30,970 nucleotides of DNA from a virus. The first letter of the stretch is position 1; each line of letters begins with the position of its first letter. The notes under the pieces were generated by a model. The model was not told where the DNA came from and ran no database searches. It saw only the letters and a list, made by a program, of their open reading frames with translations. A program made the translations under genes and the position numbers. Below, one piece after another: positions 1-6,942 of the stretch. The stretch lies in the IMG/VR virus record IMGVR_UViG_3300008111_001318, positions 1-30,970 of that record; one strand, given 5' to 3'.

Positions 1-8
1 GTGTGTAG

Positions 9-28
9 ACTCAGTGTTTCTACTGAGT
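9..28 (+). other. Hairpin in the left-end non-coding stretch
   Basis: ACTCAGT and ACTGAGT form a 7-bp stem with a 6-nt loop. No clear T-run follows, so it is either the weak end of an upstream transcript or an mRNA structure. The rest of 1-116 holds a late-promoter-like GTTAAATA at 91-98 and no gene. Confidence 0.35.
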
Positions 29-116
29 ATTTAGTCTGCTCTTGTGCGATTGCACATTTTTCAGTACAATGTTATTATTGTTTAAAATGAGTTAAATACA
101 CAATAGGAAATAATAT

Positions 117-404
117 ATGAAACTTCGCACCAGATCAATTCTGCAGGAACTTAATGAAATTGCCGAAGTACGCAATACGGACAGCTTGATCGAAAGCCGC
201 GCCACTAATATCATTAATTCTGCTATTAATCTGTTGGAAAGCATACACAAGCATTATGACGCTGAATCAGCGGATGAGCTTGAACGTAGGCTTATTAATG
301 CTATTAAAGGACAAGATCCCAGTAAGTTTACTCGTGGAGTACGTAGGCTTGCTGAAGCACGTAAGACTAAAAAGAAATTAGAAGAATCCAATGACAATCA
401 GTAA
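117..404 (+). CDS. Small conserved-type phage protein, unknown function
   Basis: I do not recognise a named family. The 95-residue product is mostly helical and charged, with no cysteine, no membrane segment and a lysine-rich end (KTKKKLEES). Its N-terminus contains an L-x-E (LQELNE) of the kind cut by T4-type prohead proteases, so a head-associated role is possible but only inferred. AGGAAA lies about 10 nt before the ATG. The end overlaps the next gene by 14 nt, which suggests translational coupling and a shared transcript with the two enzymes that follow. Confidence 0.75.
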   Translation: MKLRTRSILQELNEIAEVRNTDSLIESRATNIINSAINLLESIHKHYDAESADELERRLINAIKGQDPSKFTRGVRRLAEARKTKKKLEESNDNQ

Positions 405-1206
405 TCTATTCGAAGGGGGCAATGTATTCAAAGGCCCTGACAAGCAGCCATTAACACAGCGTATTGCTACGGGTGATGTAGAGGAAACTATTCTTTACAT
501 TGAAAAAATTACAGGCCTAGACTTTACTAAAGAAAAAGATCTAGATGATAAAAAACCTGTAAAATGGCTAGGCACCACTGGACGCAAAGAAGATCCGGAT
601 GGCACATTTGAACGCAACAGTTCCGGAGATCTAGATCTTTCTGTAGATGCTAACGAAGTAGATAAGAAATCATTTGCAGAAAAGTTAATCAGTCAATTTG
701 GTAAAGAAAATGTCAAACTAAGCGGCGACAATGTACACTGGAAAACTCCTATCAAAGGCGATCCGGCTAATGGGTTTGTACAAGCAGATTTCATGTTCTC
801 AGCCAATCCCAAGTTCCAACAAGGTAGCATGATAGGCGGACAAGGTGAGTATCGTGGCGAACATCGTCATATTGTGTTAAGCTCAATTGCTCGTGCTAAG
901 GGCATGAAATACAGTCCTAAACACGGACTACTCAATGCTACCACTGACGAACTACTTCCCGATGGCAACGATTGGAACAACATTGCCAAACAGCTACTAG
1001 GTCAAACAGCCACAGTCAAAGACATTCGTTCGGTTGATGCTATTCTAAATTATATTAAAAAACTGCCCAACTACGAAGAACTAGTTGCAGGTGCAAGAGA
1101 AACACTGGGCAAACAGGGAATTGAATTGCCTAAGAATGAAGCCTTTGAAAGCTATCAACCGGGAACAATAGGTTGGATGCGCAGAATGATAGACCTTACA
1201 AAATGA
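391..1206 (+). CDS. Nucleotidyltransferase-fold protein (polymerase-beta-like), probably virion-associated
   Basis: The 271-residue product carries the pattern of the nucleotidyltransferase superfamily: a small-residue turn followed by G79-D-L-D82 (SSGDLDLSVD) and a third acidic residue in VQAD133F, which would give the metal-binding triad D80, D82, D133. These enzymes transfer a nucleotide to RNA, protein or a small molecule; the substrate cannot be told here. No membrane segment is seen. The gene lies in an overlapping string (14 nt with the gene before, ATGA overlap with the gene after) and pairs with a ligase-like protein, so the two may work together. Motif spacing supports the fold well; the exact activity is unknown. 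Confidence 0.65.
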   Translation: MTISNLFEGGNVFKGPDKQPLTQRIATGDVEETILYIEKITGLDFTKEKDLDDKKPVKWLGTTGRKEDPDGTFERNSSGDLDLSVDANEVDKKSFAEKLISQFGKENVKLSGDNVHWKTPIKGDPANGFVQADFMFSANPKFQQGSMIGGQGEYRGEHRHIVLSSIARAKGMKYSPKHGLLNATTDELLPDGNDWNNIAKQLLGQTATVKDIRSVDAILNYIKKLPNYEELVAGARETLGKQGIELPKNEAFESYQPGTIGWMRRMIDLTK

Positions 1207-2303
1207 GAGCATTTGAATTCCTAACCGAAGCTGAAGCAGCACCTGCTCCCAAGAAAGTGGGCAGAGAGTTTAACCACCTAGAAGATTTAGTGTTCACAGA
1301 AGCCAACGGTGCTGTTAAAGCTATCAAGATTCTAAAAGATCTAGCCAGTCCCAATACCAGTATTACTATCAAATGGGACGGCAATCCCACAGTCTATTGG
1401 GGACGTGAAGAAGACGGCTCATTCCGTATGGTTGGTAAAAACAACTGGGGACGTGAAGAAGGCAAGAGCTCAAGCCCAGAAGAACTAAAACAGTTTATCA
1501 TGAGCCGTGGCAAGGGCGAAGAATGGCGTGCCAAATTTGCCGGAGATATGGCTGCATTATGGCCCGTATTTGAAAAGGCGACTCCTGCAGAATTCCGTGG
1601 TTATGTATATGGAGATATTCTATTCCATCCAGGTAAACCTTATAAAGGTGGCGATGGTCGTATATCGTTCACTCCTAACCAAACAACCTACTCTGTTACA
1701 GGCAACAGTGAAGTTGGACGTCAGCTGACCAAAGCTAAAATAGCAGTAGCCGCTCATAAAGTATTCAGCTACTTTGGAGACAAGAGTGGTGAGGACTTCA
1801 CAGACCCTGAACAATTTAGCAGCAATCCAGAACTTAAAGTATTTGGCTTAACCACAGTTAGCCATAGACCCGCAGTTGGTGCAGAAAATCTTGCAAAAAT
1901 TGAAGCTCTAGCTAAAAATCAAGCAGCAATTAATAATTTATTAGCACCTGTTGCAGGTATGGGCTATTTGCAAACAGAAATATACACGTTTGTTAATACT
2001 AAATCAAAAGACAAACAGCTAGATGATATCAACACTGAAGCCTTTATGGCCTTCGTGCAAAAAACTCCCGCAAAAGCAGCCAAGATACAGGCACACAGTG
2101 ATGCCCACCCGGGTGTAATGGACAAGCTGTTTGAACTTGTGCGTGAGATTATGGCAGCTAAAGACGAAGTAATTCGTGAGCTTGATCAAGCAGAGGGCGA
2201 TATCACTGCTACCACAGGCGGCAAACCGGGCGGTGAAGGATATGTAGCTGGCGGTTCAAAACTAGTACCTAGAGACCGTTGGACTCCATTTAGACCTGAC
2301 TAA
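1203..2303 (+). CDS. Ligase-like KxDG protein (DUF6267-like) with capsid-targeting-like N-terminus
   Basis: The ATG at 1203 overlaps the upstream stop (ATGA) and starts a 366-residue protein; an ATG 30 nt upstream in the same frame lies inside the previous gene and is less likely. K57-W-D-G60 resembles motif I (KxDG) of covalent nucleotidyltransferases such as RNA/DNA ligases, and FRGYVYGDILF (131-141) resembles a later ligase motif. The first ten residues, MRAFEFLTEA, closely match the T4 internal-protein capsid-targeting pattern (MKxYxEFIAE), with a likely prohead-protease site after LTE. I therefore infer a protein packaged in the head and possibly delivered with the DNA. The family name is from memory; ligase chemistry is an inference. 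Confidence 0.65.
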   Translation: MRAFEFLTEAEAAPAPKKVGREFNHLEDLVFTEANGAVKAIKILKDLASPNTSITIKWDGNPTVYWGREEDGSFRMVGKNNWGREEGKSSSPEELKQFIMSRGKGEEWRAKFAGDMAALWPVFEKATPAEFRGYVYGDILFHPGKPYKGGDGRISFTPNQTTYSVTGNSEVGRQLTKAKIAVAAHKVFSYFGDKSGEDFTDPEQFSSNPELKVFGLTTVSHRPAVGAENLAKIEALAKNQAAINNLLAPVAGMGYLQTEIYTFVNTKSKDKQLDDINTEAFMAFVQKTPAKAAKIQAHSDAHPGVMDKLFELVREIMAAKDEVIRELDQAEGDITATTGGKPGGEGYVAGGSKLVPRDRWTPFRPD

Positions 2304-2337
2304 AATCAACCGTTTTGGCTTGATTTTTCCTTACCAA

Positions 2338-2345
2338 TATAAATA
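2338..2345 (+). promoter_or_regulatory. T4-type late promoter (perfect TATAAATA)
   Basis: TATAAATACTAT matches the T4 late consensus, lies 44 nt before the gene at 2390, and is followed by a hairpin and a strong ribosome binding site. Confidence 0.7.
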
Positions 2346-2349
2346 CTAT

Positions 2350-2369
2350 GCCGGTCCCGGAGCGGGATC
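2350..2369 (+). promoter_or_regulatory. 5' leader hairpin
   Basis: GGTCCCG and CGGGATC pair (7 bp, one G-T) around a 3-nt GAG loop, just downstream of the late promoter and before the ATAAGGAG ribosome binding site. A stem this close to the 5' end usually protects an abundant mRNA. Confidence 0.5.
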
Positions 2370-2389
2370 ATTGATAAGGAGAAAACATC

Positions 2390-2755
2390 ATGGCAGCATA
2401 TACAAGAAGCAACCCTACAGCAGTAGCATTGGGCACACTACAATCTACTCTACAACTAAAAATATTCAAGTGTGTTTTAAGCGGTGGCGGTGGCGCAACA
2501 GCACGTGACGCAGCAACTATGTCACTATTGACAGATGAAATCGGTACTACCGGTGCATTGATGCAAGGCAAGGCCAACGGTCTAGAGCTAGCATTTATCG
2601 GTGACGGTCACGCACTTGATGTTGACGCAGTTGCAACACGTTTAGGTCGTATCGTTGGTGCAGGTTCATTGACATCATCTGGTGTTTGGACATTTACAGC
2701 AACTGGTACACTAACAGTTACTAACCCATCAACATTCATTGGTTTACAGTCCTAA
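2390..2755 (+). CDS. Probable abundant virion protein, unknown family
   Basis: The 121-residue product is small, Gly/Ala/Thr-rich and without cysteine-pair or membrane motifs beyond one isolated cysteine. Its C-terminal third (SGVWTFTATGTLTVTNPST) alternates beta-prone residues, as in phage decoration or fibre proteins. The gene has its own complete unit: a perfect late promoter, a 5' hairpin, an AAGGAG site 8 nt before the ATG, and a strong terminator directly after. That layout is what one expects for a highly expressed structural protein. The specific role (head decoration, tail or other) cannot be read from the sequence. Confidence 0.7.
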   Translation: MAAYTRSNPTAVALGTLQSTLQLKIFKCVLSGGGGATARDAATMSLLTDEIGTTGALMQGKANGLELAFIGDGHALDVDAVATRLGRIVGAGSLTSSGVWTFTATGTLTVTNPSTFIGLQS

Positions 2756-2785
2756 TTAGTTAATTCTCAGGGATGGGAAGCACTA

Positions 2786-2808
2786 AAGCACCTTCGGGTG
2801 CTTTTTTG
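2786..2808 (+). terminator. Rho-independent terminator
   Basis: AAAGCACC-TTCG-GGTGCTTT forms an 8-bp stem with a UUCG tetraloop followed by a T run. It closes the single-gene unit at 2338-2755. Confidence 0.9.
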
Positions 2809-2827
2809 TTGGCTGACCAATCTCGAG

Positions 2828-2835
2828 TGTAAATA
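2828..2835 (+). promoter_or_regulatory. Late-promoter-like TGTAAATA
   Basis: One base off the NATAAATA pattern and only 10 nt before the ATG at 2846. No ribosome binding site is visible between, so transcripts from it would be almost leaderless. Confidence 0.4.
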
Positions 2836-2845
2836 GTAGCATATT

Positions 2846-3250
2846 ATGGCAAGATACCAAGTTATTACACTCGTCGACATTACTAGAACTCACGCTTCTA
2901 GATATGAGACAGACAAAACTAAATTAGGTCAACAGGCTAATTTTAATGCTCTTCAACAGGCAATTGGTCTGCGTTCTAACTTTTCCTTTCTGTCCGATCC
3001 ACTGCAACAAGCAGGTCAATTGCCAAGAGACCTAGAAGGCAAGGCTACCTATTGGACATGGAATTTTGATACAGAGCGTGATAGCGTTTTCCTCAAAGGC
3101 AATGATCCAGTTGGCCTATTAATTGACGATATACACGGGGTTCCTATAACCAATCAACTAAATAATTCAGTTGATATAGACCCGGCAGCATTTATCAGCA
3201 AAGGTGATCGTGCAAACATTTGGATATACGAAATCACACAAGCGGGATAA
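2846..3250 (+). CDS. Unknown phage protein, possibly structural
   Basis: The 134-residue product has no family I recognise. It is soluble, rich in Asn/Gln and aromatic residues, with a conserved-looking central stretch (ATYWTWNFDTERDSVF, about residues 72-87) and an acidic second half. It sits between a terminator and the late-promoter-like motif that overlaps its own stop codon, so it is likely its own late transcript. Context among virion genes suggests a structural or assembly role. The start has no purine-rich site upstream, consistent with a leaderless mRNA from TGTAAATA at 2828. Confidence 0.7.
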   Translation: MARYQVITLVDITRTHASRYETDKTKLGQQANFNALQQAIGLRSNFSFLSDPLQQAGQLPRDLEGKATYWTWNFDTERDSVFLKGNDPVGLLIDDIHGVPITNQLNNSVDIDPAAFISKGDRANIWIYEITQAG

Positions 3251-3253
3251 ATA
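3246..3253 (+). promoter_or_regulatory. Late promoter GATAAATA
   Basis: Matches NATAAATA and overlaps the stop codon of the preceding gene; it would drive the small ORF at 3347 and possibly the gene at 3515. Confidence 0.55.
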
Positions 3254-3300
3254 CAGTTTAACAGGCAAAACATATTAGGCATTTCTAACTTAGGCACATG

Positions 3301-3324
3301 GCTCGGAGCGAGCACTTGAGGTGC
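3301..3324 (+). other. Two adjacent small hairpins
   Basis: GCTCG-GAG-CGAGC (3301-3313) and GCAC-TTGAG-GTGC (3312-3324) share the bases at their boundary, so only one can be fully formed at a time. They lie just upstream of a small ORF with no good start codon, and may control its translation. Confidence 0.4.
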
Positions 3325-3346
3325 AAGCTGTCAACAACACAGCGAA

Positions 3347-3472
3347 TTGGCCAGTAAAATTACAGAATTAGAAAAATTTAGACAGAAATGGATCTATATG
3401 ACTGCCGGAGGCGTAGCAGTATTAGGATGGGTGTCAGGGCATATGGATCTAGTTGCCAAGATATTCAATTAA
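3347..3472 (+). CDS. Small XhlA/holin-like membrane protein with uncertain start
   Basis: The reading frame ending at TAA 3470-3472 encodes a heptad-like charged helix (ASKITELEKFRQKWI) followed by one hydrophobic segment (MTAGGVAVLGWVSG) and a short tail. This is the layout of XhlA-like or small tail/lysis-associated phage membrane proteins. No ATG precedes the helix: the frame is open back to a TGA at 3317-3319, and the best start is TTG 3347 without a clear ribosome binding site. The open frame upstream of the TTG (GASCQQHSE) also looks coding. The start may be non-AUG, or a frameshift from the ATG at 3298 may be involved. Only 41 residues from the TTG. Confidence 0.45.
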   Translation: MASKITELEKFRQKWIYMTAGGVAVLGWVSGHMDLVAKIFN

Positions 3473-3492
3473 CAACAAATGCTCACTTAAAT

Positions 3493-3514
3493 AAGGGCCA
3501 TAGGTCCTTTTTTT
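3493..3514 (+). terminator. Rho-independent terminator
   Basis: AAGGGCC-ATA-GGTCCTT makes a 7-bp stem followed by a T run that ends exactly at the next ATG (3515). Confidence 0.8.
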
Positions 3515-3955
3515 ATGACTAACATTTCTAAACGCTTAGAGCAAGTAGTTAGTTCTGCACAACAAAAATTAATTGAAAAACATCAGATTCTTCCAATTAA
3601 AGTTGCGGAAGGCATTCTTGTAGGTGATGTTTTGATAGTCAGTGAAGGAACAGTTAAACATCTAAAATATCAAAACGAGTATTTGTACAAAGACATATAC
3701 TTAAACGCAGCCGCCATACGAATTGCCAACATGCTGGCAGTGAACAAACAATCAGTACAAGCAGATAATCTATACAGACTGGATCAAGAATACGGTCGTT
3801 GGTATCACGATAGCCAGCTGCTAAGAGCACAATATCAACGTTCTATCAATAATCAAGATCATGACCGAGCAGACACCTTATGGGCTAGATACTGTGAAAG
3901 CCGTGATCGTGCTGTAAATGCTAAAAATATTGTACAACGATTGGCTTCTATCTGA
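3515..3955 (+). CDS. Unknown phage protein, helical
   Basis: The 146-residue product is strongly helical and charged in its second half (about residues 85-146), with a more beta-like middle (KVAEGILVGDVLIVSEGTVKHLKY). No membrane segment or catalytic motif is visible, and I do not recognise the family. The ATG follows the T run of a terminator with no Shine-Dalgarno in its usual place; AGGTCC in the terminator stem is the only purine-rich element near it. Translation may therefore depend on read-through transcripts in which the hairpin is melted. A virion or assembly role is suggested only by position. Confidence 0.7.
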   Translation: MTNISKRLEQVVSSAQQKLIEKHQILPIKVAEGILVGDVLIVSEGTVKHLKYQNEYLYKDIYLNAAAIRIANMLAVNKQSVQADNLYRLDQEYGRWYHDSQLLRAQYQRSINNQDHDRADTLWARYCESRDRAVNAKNIVQRLASI

Positions 3956-3962
3956 ATAAATA
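3955..3962 (+). promoter_or_regulatory. Late promoter AATAAATA
   Basis: Overlaps the stop of the gene before and lies 26 nt before the ATG at 3989; matches NATAAATA followed by CACTATC. Confidence 0.6.
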
Positions 3963-3988
3963 CACTATCACTCTGGACCCTTTGAAAT

Positions 3989-5518
3989 ATGAAAACTACA
4001 GACCTTTTTACAAATAATAGATCAGCAAAAAGACTCAATGAATCTTTGGCAAAAACATTTGGGCAAAAACTAAACCTAGAATCGTTTAGCATTGAACAAC
4101 TTGAAGATGCACGTAATAAATTGCGTACACAGATCTACACAGCTCGAAGTGGTTCGAACTTCAACGAAACAGTTGAAAACGAAACACTAAGCAAAGCACA
4201 GTTCATGCACGATGCTATTGTTGCAGAGCTAATGGATCGTAACGAACCCATTGTAGATACTACAGTACAAGAAGAAGCACAAGAGTTCTTTGTAATGCTC
4301 TTAGGTCCACGTTCCGGTCAAAGCGATCCATATCAAGGTCCTTTCAGTAGTCCAGACGAAGCACAGGCATGGATTGACACCGAAGCACCTAACCCGGAAG
4401 ATTACGAAGTAGGCGAGTACCCTGCCGGACAATTTGGTCAATACGATAATGGCCAAGAAGTAGCAGCGCAAGAAGGTATGATGGAAGGTGGCAACTTTGA
4501 CGAACAAGAACTATTAGATGTCCTTAAGGCATTTGATGAGCAAATGAATGAACGTGGTGGTTACGGTGAACCTGACTTCGAAAAAATTATAACAGCATTG
4601 GACAATGGTGATGTTGAATCTGCTATCGATATAGTATGGGATGCCTACAGTGATCAAGACGGTGGCGAAATTGACATGAACGATGCTATTGAAGACCTTG
4701 AAGGCGAATTCAAGTTTCTTGTACACAGCAACCCTCAACAACGAGTTAGTTCCACCCGTCCACTTGTCATTCGAACTGATGACAAACGTGCCACTTTCAA
4801 TCAAGGCGAAAGTCTGCAGAATGAAGCGTACATTAACAATGCAGAAGATGCAATTAATCTACTAGCAGCAATTAGAAAACAATCCAAGATGGCAGAACGT
4901 GGCGGCGGCGAACCAGTCCGTCCAAATCAATTGGTCAATGACCTTTGGGATGTCATGCAATGGATCGAAGCCAACATGAAAGAATCAATTGAAACAGAAT
5001 CAAAAAATACAGGAGATAATATGCGTAATCTAAGAGAAGGTGAAATCCAGCAAGCGTCTGCGATTGTCACAGCAAAGACAATGGTTGACAGAGTTGGTCG
5101 TTGGATTGAAGAGCTTTCTGGCATGGAGAACGACACTCTATTGCAGTTAGGTGATTCAATCCGTGATGAGATGGGACAAGAACAGGCCAAGGCATTTATT
5201 CAAGCAGTGGCTCCAGCAATTCAACAGGCTCTAGACACACTAAAAGGCACACGTGATACACTGTCAACTGGTGTACGTAGTCTTGCTAGTGGTGAACAAC
5301 CCGCAGACATGTTGGGTGCAGAGCCAGGTGCCGATATGGCCGCTCCAGCAGAACCAGATGCTATGAATGCAGAACCAGGTGCTGATATGGACGCTGAACC
5401 AGCAGCCGACGATTTTGCTGCTGCTGAACCAGCAGCAGGTGGCATAGGTGATGCAGGACGTGAACAGCGTGAAAGCATTGACCGTCAGAGCCGTTTGTTA
5501 AAAGTTCTAGCAGGATGA
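3989..5518 (+). CDS. Large acidic virion or prohead-core-like protein
   Basis: The 509-residue product is very acidic. It has helical N- and C-terminal parts, a central segment with repeated D/E-rich stretches, and a low-complexity tail (about 435-495) rich in Ala, Glu, Pro, Asp and repeated PGADM. Such composition is common in phage prohead scaffold/core and packaged internal proteins. It opens with MKTTDLFTNN, loosely like the capsid-targeting starts of its neighbours. The last codons overlap the next gene by 4 nt (ATGA), so it heads a three-gene string with two other small head-like proteins. Function is inferred from composition and position only; no enzymatic motif is seen. Confidence 0.7.
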   Translation: MKTTDLFTNNRSAKRLNESLAKTFGQKLNLESFSIEQLEDARNKLRTQIYTARSGSNFNETVENETLSKAQFMHDAIVAELMDRNEPIVDTTVQEEAQEFFVMLLGPRSGQSDPYQGPFSSPDEAQAWIDTEAPNPEDYEVGEYPAGQFGQYDNGQEVAAQEGMMEGGNFDEQELLDVLKAFDEQMNERGGYGEPDFEKIITALDNGDVESAIDIVWDAYSDQDGGEIDMNDAIEDLEGEFKFLVHSNPQQRVSSTRPLVIRTDDKRATFNQGESLQNEAYINNAEDAINLLAAIRKQSKMAERGGGEPVRPNQLVNDLWDVMQWIEANMKESIETESKNTGDNMRNLREGEIQQASAIVTAKTMVDRVGRWIEELSGMENDTLLQLGDSIRDEMGQEQAKAFIQAVAPAIQQALDTLKGTRDTLSTGVRSLASGEQPADMLGAEPGADMAAPAEPDAMNAEPGADMDAEPAADDFAAAEPAAGGIGDAGREQRESIDRQSRLLKVLAG

Positions 5519-5793
5519 AATTTTTTGACATTACCAACGAGAGCGACTTCTTAAAAATTAGAGAACTTGCTCCCGCAGTGGCTCCAGGAACTCCTGGTGC
5601 GCCATTAGGTGCCCCGCCCCCAGGTGCTGCACCTGCTGGTAGTGCTCCACCACCTGATCCACAGATGCAACAGAAAATGATGGCTCAACAGGCGTTGGAT
5701 AGACAAAATCAAAAGAAACAGATCCAAGATCAAATAAAATCAAAGCAAGAAGAACTTGCTGAATTACAAAAACAATTGGCAGCTATAAAATGA
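5515..5793 (+). CDS. Pro/Ala-rich protein with C-terminal coiled coil, head-core-like
   Basis: The 92-residue product starts with MKFFDITNES, similar to the MRAFEFLTE and MRFFEFSGD starts in nearby genes. It then has a Pro/Ala/Gly linker (about 19-50) and ends in a Gln/Lys/Glu heptad helix (about 52-92). A leader, linker and coiled coil fit a scaffold or internal head protein. It overlaps both neighbours by 4 nt (ATGA at each end), so the three are translationally coupled. The coding potential is clear from the tight overlaps; the role is an inference. Confidence 0.7.
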   Translation: MKFFDITNESDFLKIRELAPAVAPGTPGAPLGAPPPGAAPAGSAPPPDPQMQQKMMAQQALDRQNQKKQIQDQIKSKQEELAELQKQLAAIK

Positions 5794-6158
5794 GATTTTT
5801 TGAATTTAGTGGTGACGATGAAGGCGATAGATTTGTTATGGTTCTTAGAAACTATATTGGTCGTGCCGCAAGTAAAAAAGCACCAGCTAAATTAAATTGG
5901 AACGGCCTAAACAAAGTATTGGCCACAAATGGATTTGAGTTAACAGCAGACTATGAAACGTTCAAAGCTATGTACGACTCAATTCCAACTATCCAACAAA
6001 TGGTTAAGAACTTCAATGCCGACGGAATTGAACTCAATGTTCCTGGCGCACCAGATGAAGAACCAAAAGGTGACGGCACACAAACTCCAGCAGATAGTCA
6101 AGCTGCTGTAGATAAAATAGCAGCGTCGGCAGCTCCCCAACAACTAGCTCAGGCTTGA
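5790..6158 (+). CDS. Small head-associated-like protein, unknown function
   Basis: The 122-residue product opens with MRFFEFSGDDEG, sharing the M-[KR]-x-F-[DE] start with two nearby proteins. A compact helical domain (about 15-85) precedes an acidic, Ala/Pro/Gln-rich tail. No catalytic motif or membrane segment is visible. It overlaps the preceding gene by ATGA. The final codons carry the -35 box of a sigma70-type promoter for the next gene, which separates this late-type string from an early/middle-type gene. Confidence 0.7.
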   Translation: MRFFEFSGDDEGDRFVMVLRNYIGRAASKKAPAKLNWNGLNKVLATNGFELTADYETFKAMYDSIPTIQQMVKNFNADGIELNVPGAPDEEPKGDGTQTPADSQAAVDKIAASAAPQQLAQA

Positions 6159-6183
6159 CAAACTAAAATTTTTACTGTAATAT
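6155..6183 (+). promoter_or_regulatory. Sigma70-type promoter
   Basis: TTGACA, a 17-nt spacer, then TAATAT. It lies just before the exonuclease at 6191, so the transcript start would be at or next to the ATG. Confidence 0.65.
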
Positions 6184-6190
6184 ATACAGT

Positions 6191-6910
6191 ATGAATATTA
6201 CTCCACCTCCGTTCGTTGAACGATTCCAATACAAAAACTGTGTTCAAATAAACGACCCTGTGACACGTAAACGTGTTTACAAAACTCCAGACGGCGAAAG
6301 CCTACCCTCTGTGACCACTATCCTTTCAGCAACAAAGGATATGACTCACCTAAATGAATGGAAGAATCGCATAGGTCATGCTAAAGCACAACAGATAACC
6401 ACAGAAGCTGCTGGCGTAGGTACAGCTATGCATGCCAATCTAGAACGTTTCTTGATTGGCGAGCAACGACAGCCTGGCAACAATCCTGTGCATGTACAGG
6501 CCAACAAGATGGCTGATGTGATTATTGCTAACGGACTTAGCAAAATGGACGAAGTATGGGCTATGGAACAAAGTTTATACTTTCCAGGATTGTACAGTGG
6601 AACTACTGACCTAGTTGGGGTATATGAAGGACAGCCATGCATTGCAGACCATAAGCAGACTAACAAGCCTAAGAAAGCAGAATGGGTAGAAGATTACTAT
6701 CTACAACTAACAGCGTATATATTGGCTCACAATGAAGTCTACGGCACTGACATGAAGCGTGGTGTTATCTTTATGTGTTCAAGAGACCTACAATATCAGC
6801 AATTTGACCTAACTCCCGATAACTTTAACAAGTATCAAGATATGTGGTTAAACAAGGTAGAAGAGTACTACACAACGGGCTTACAAGGCTACAAGCAACT
6901 GCTCACCTAA
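6191..6910 (+). CDS. PD-(D/E)XK exonuclease, RecB/Cas4/MGME1-like
   Basis: The 239-residue protein has the core of RecB-family nucleases. It shows a conserved aspartate in SGTTD (about 139), the D-x-K pair in IADHKQT, and the downstream QLTAY helix (Q-x-x-x-Y) typical of RecB, Cas4 and MGME1-type enzymes. An upstream GTAMHANLERFL histidine-containing helix also fits. Such enzymes degrade or trim single-stranded DNA ends and occur in many T4-like aquatic phages, where they may recycle host DNA or process replication ends. No iron-sulfur cysteine cluster is visible, which argues against Cas4 proper. It has its own sigma70-type promoter, which suggests early or middle expression. Confidence 0.85.
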   Translation: MNITPPPFVERFQYKNCVQINDPVTRKRVYKTPDGESLPSVTTILSATKDMTHLNEWKNRIGHAKAQQITTEAAGVGTAMHANLERFLIGEQRQPGNNPVHVQANKMADVIIANGLSKMDEVWAMEQSLYFPGLYSGTTDLVGVYEGQPCIADHKQTNKPKKAEWVEDYYLQLTAYILAHNEVYGTDMKRGVIFMCSRDLQYQQFDLTPDNFNKYQDMWLNKVEEYYTTGLQGYKQLLT

Positions 6911-6913
6911 TAA

Positions 6914-6921
6914 GATAAATA
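6914..6921 (+). promoter_or_regulatory. Late promoter GATAAATA
   Basis: Matches NATAAATA followed by CCCTATA and lies 21 nt before the tail-fibre ATG at 6943. Confidence 0.65.
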
Positions 6922-6942
6922 CCCTATAACGGGAATATATCT

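Noticed and set aside
3248-3319. Read-through of TAA at 3248 to join the gene at 2846 with the small membrane frame
   Set aside because: The two frames are in register but a second stop (TGA 3317) intervenes, and no read-through context was seen.
5221-5478. Minus-strand Ala/Ser/Pro-rich ORF
   Set aside because: Antisense to the repeat-like tail of the acidic head-type protein; low-complexity shadow.
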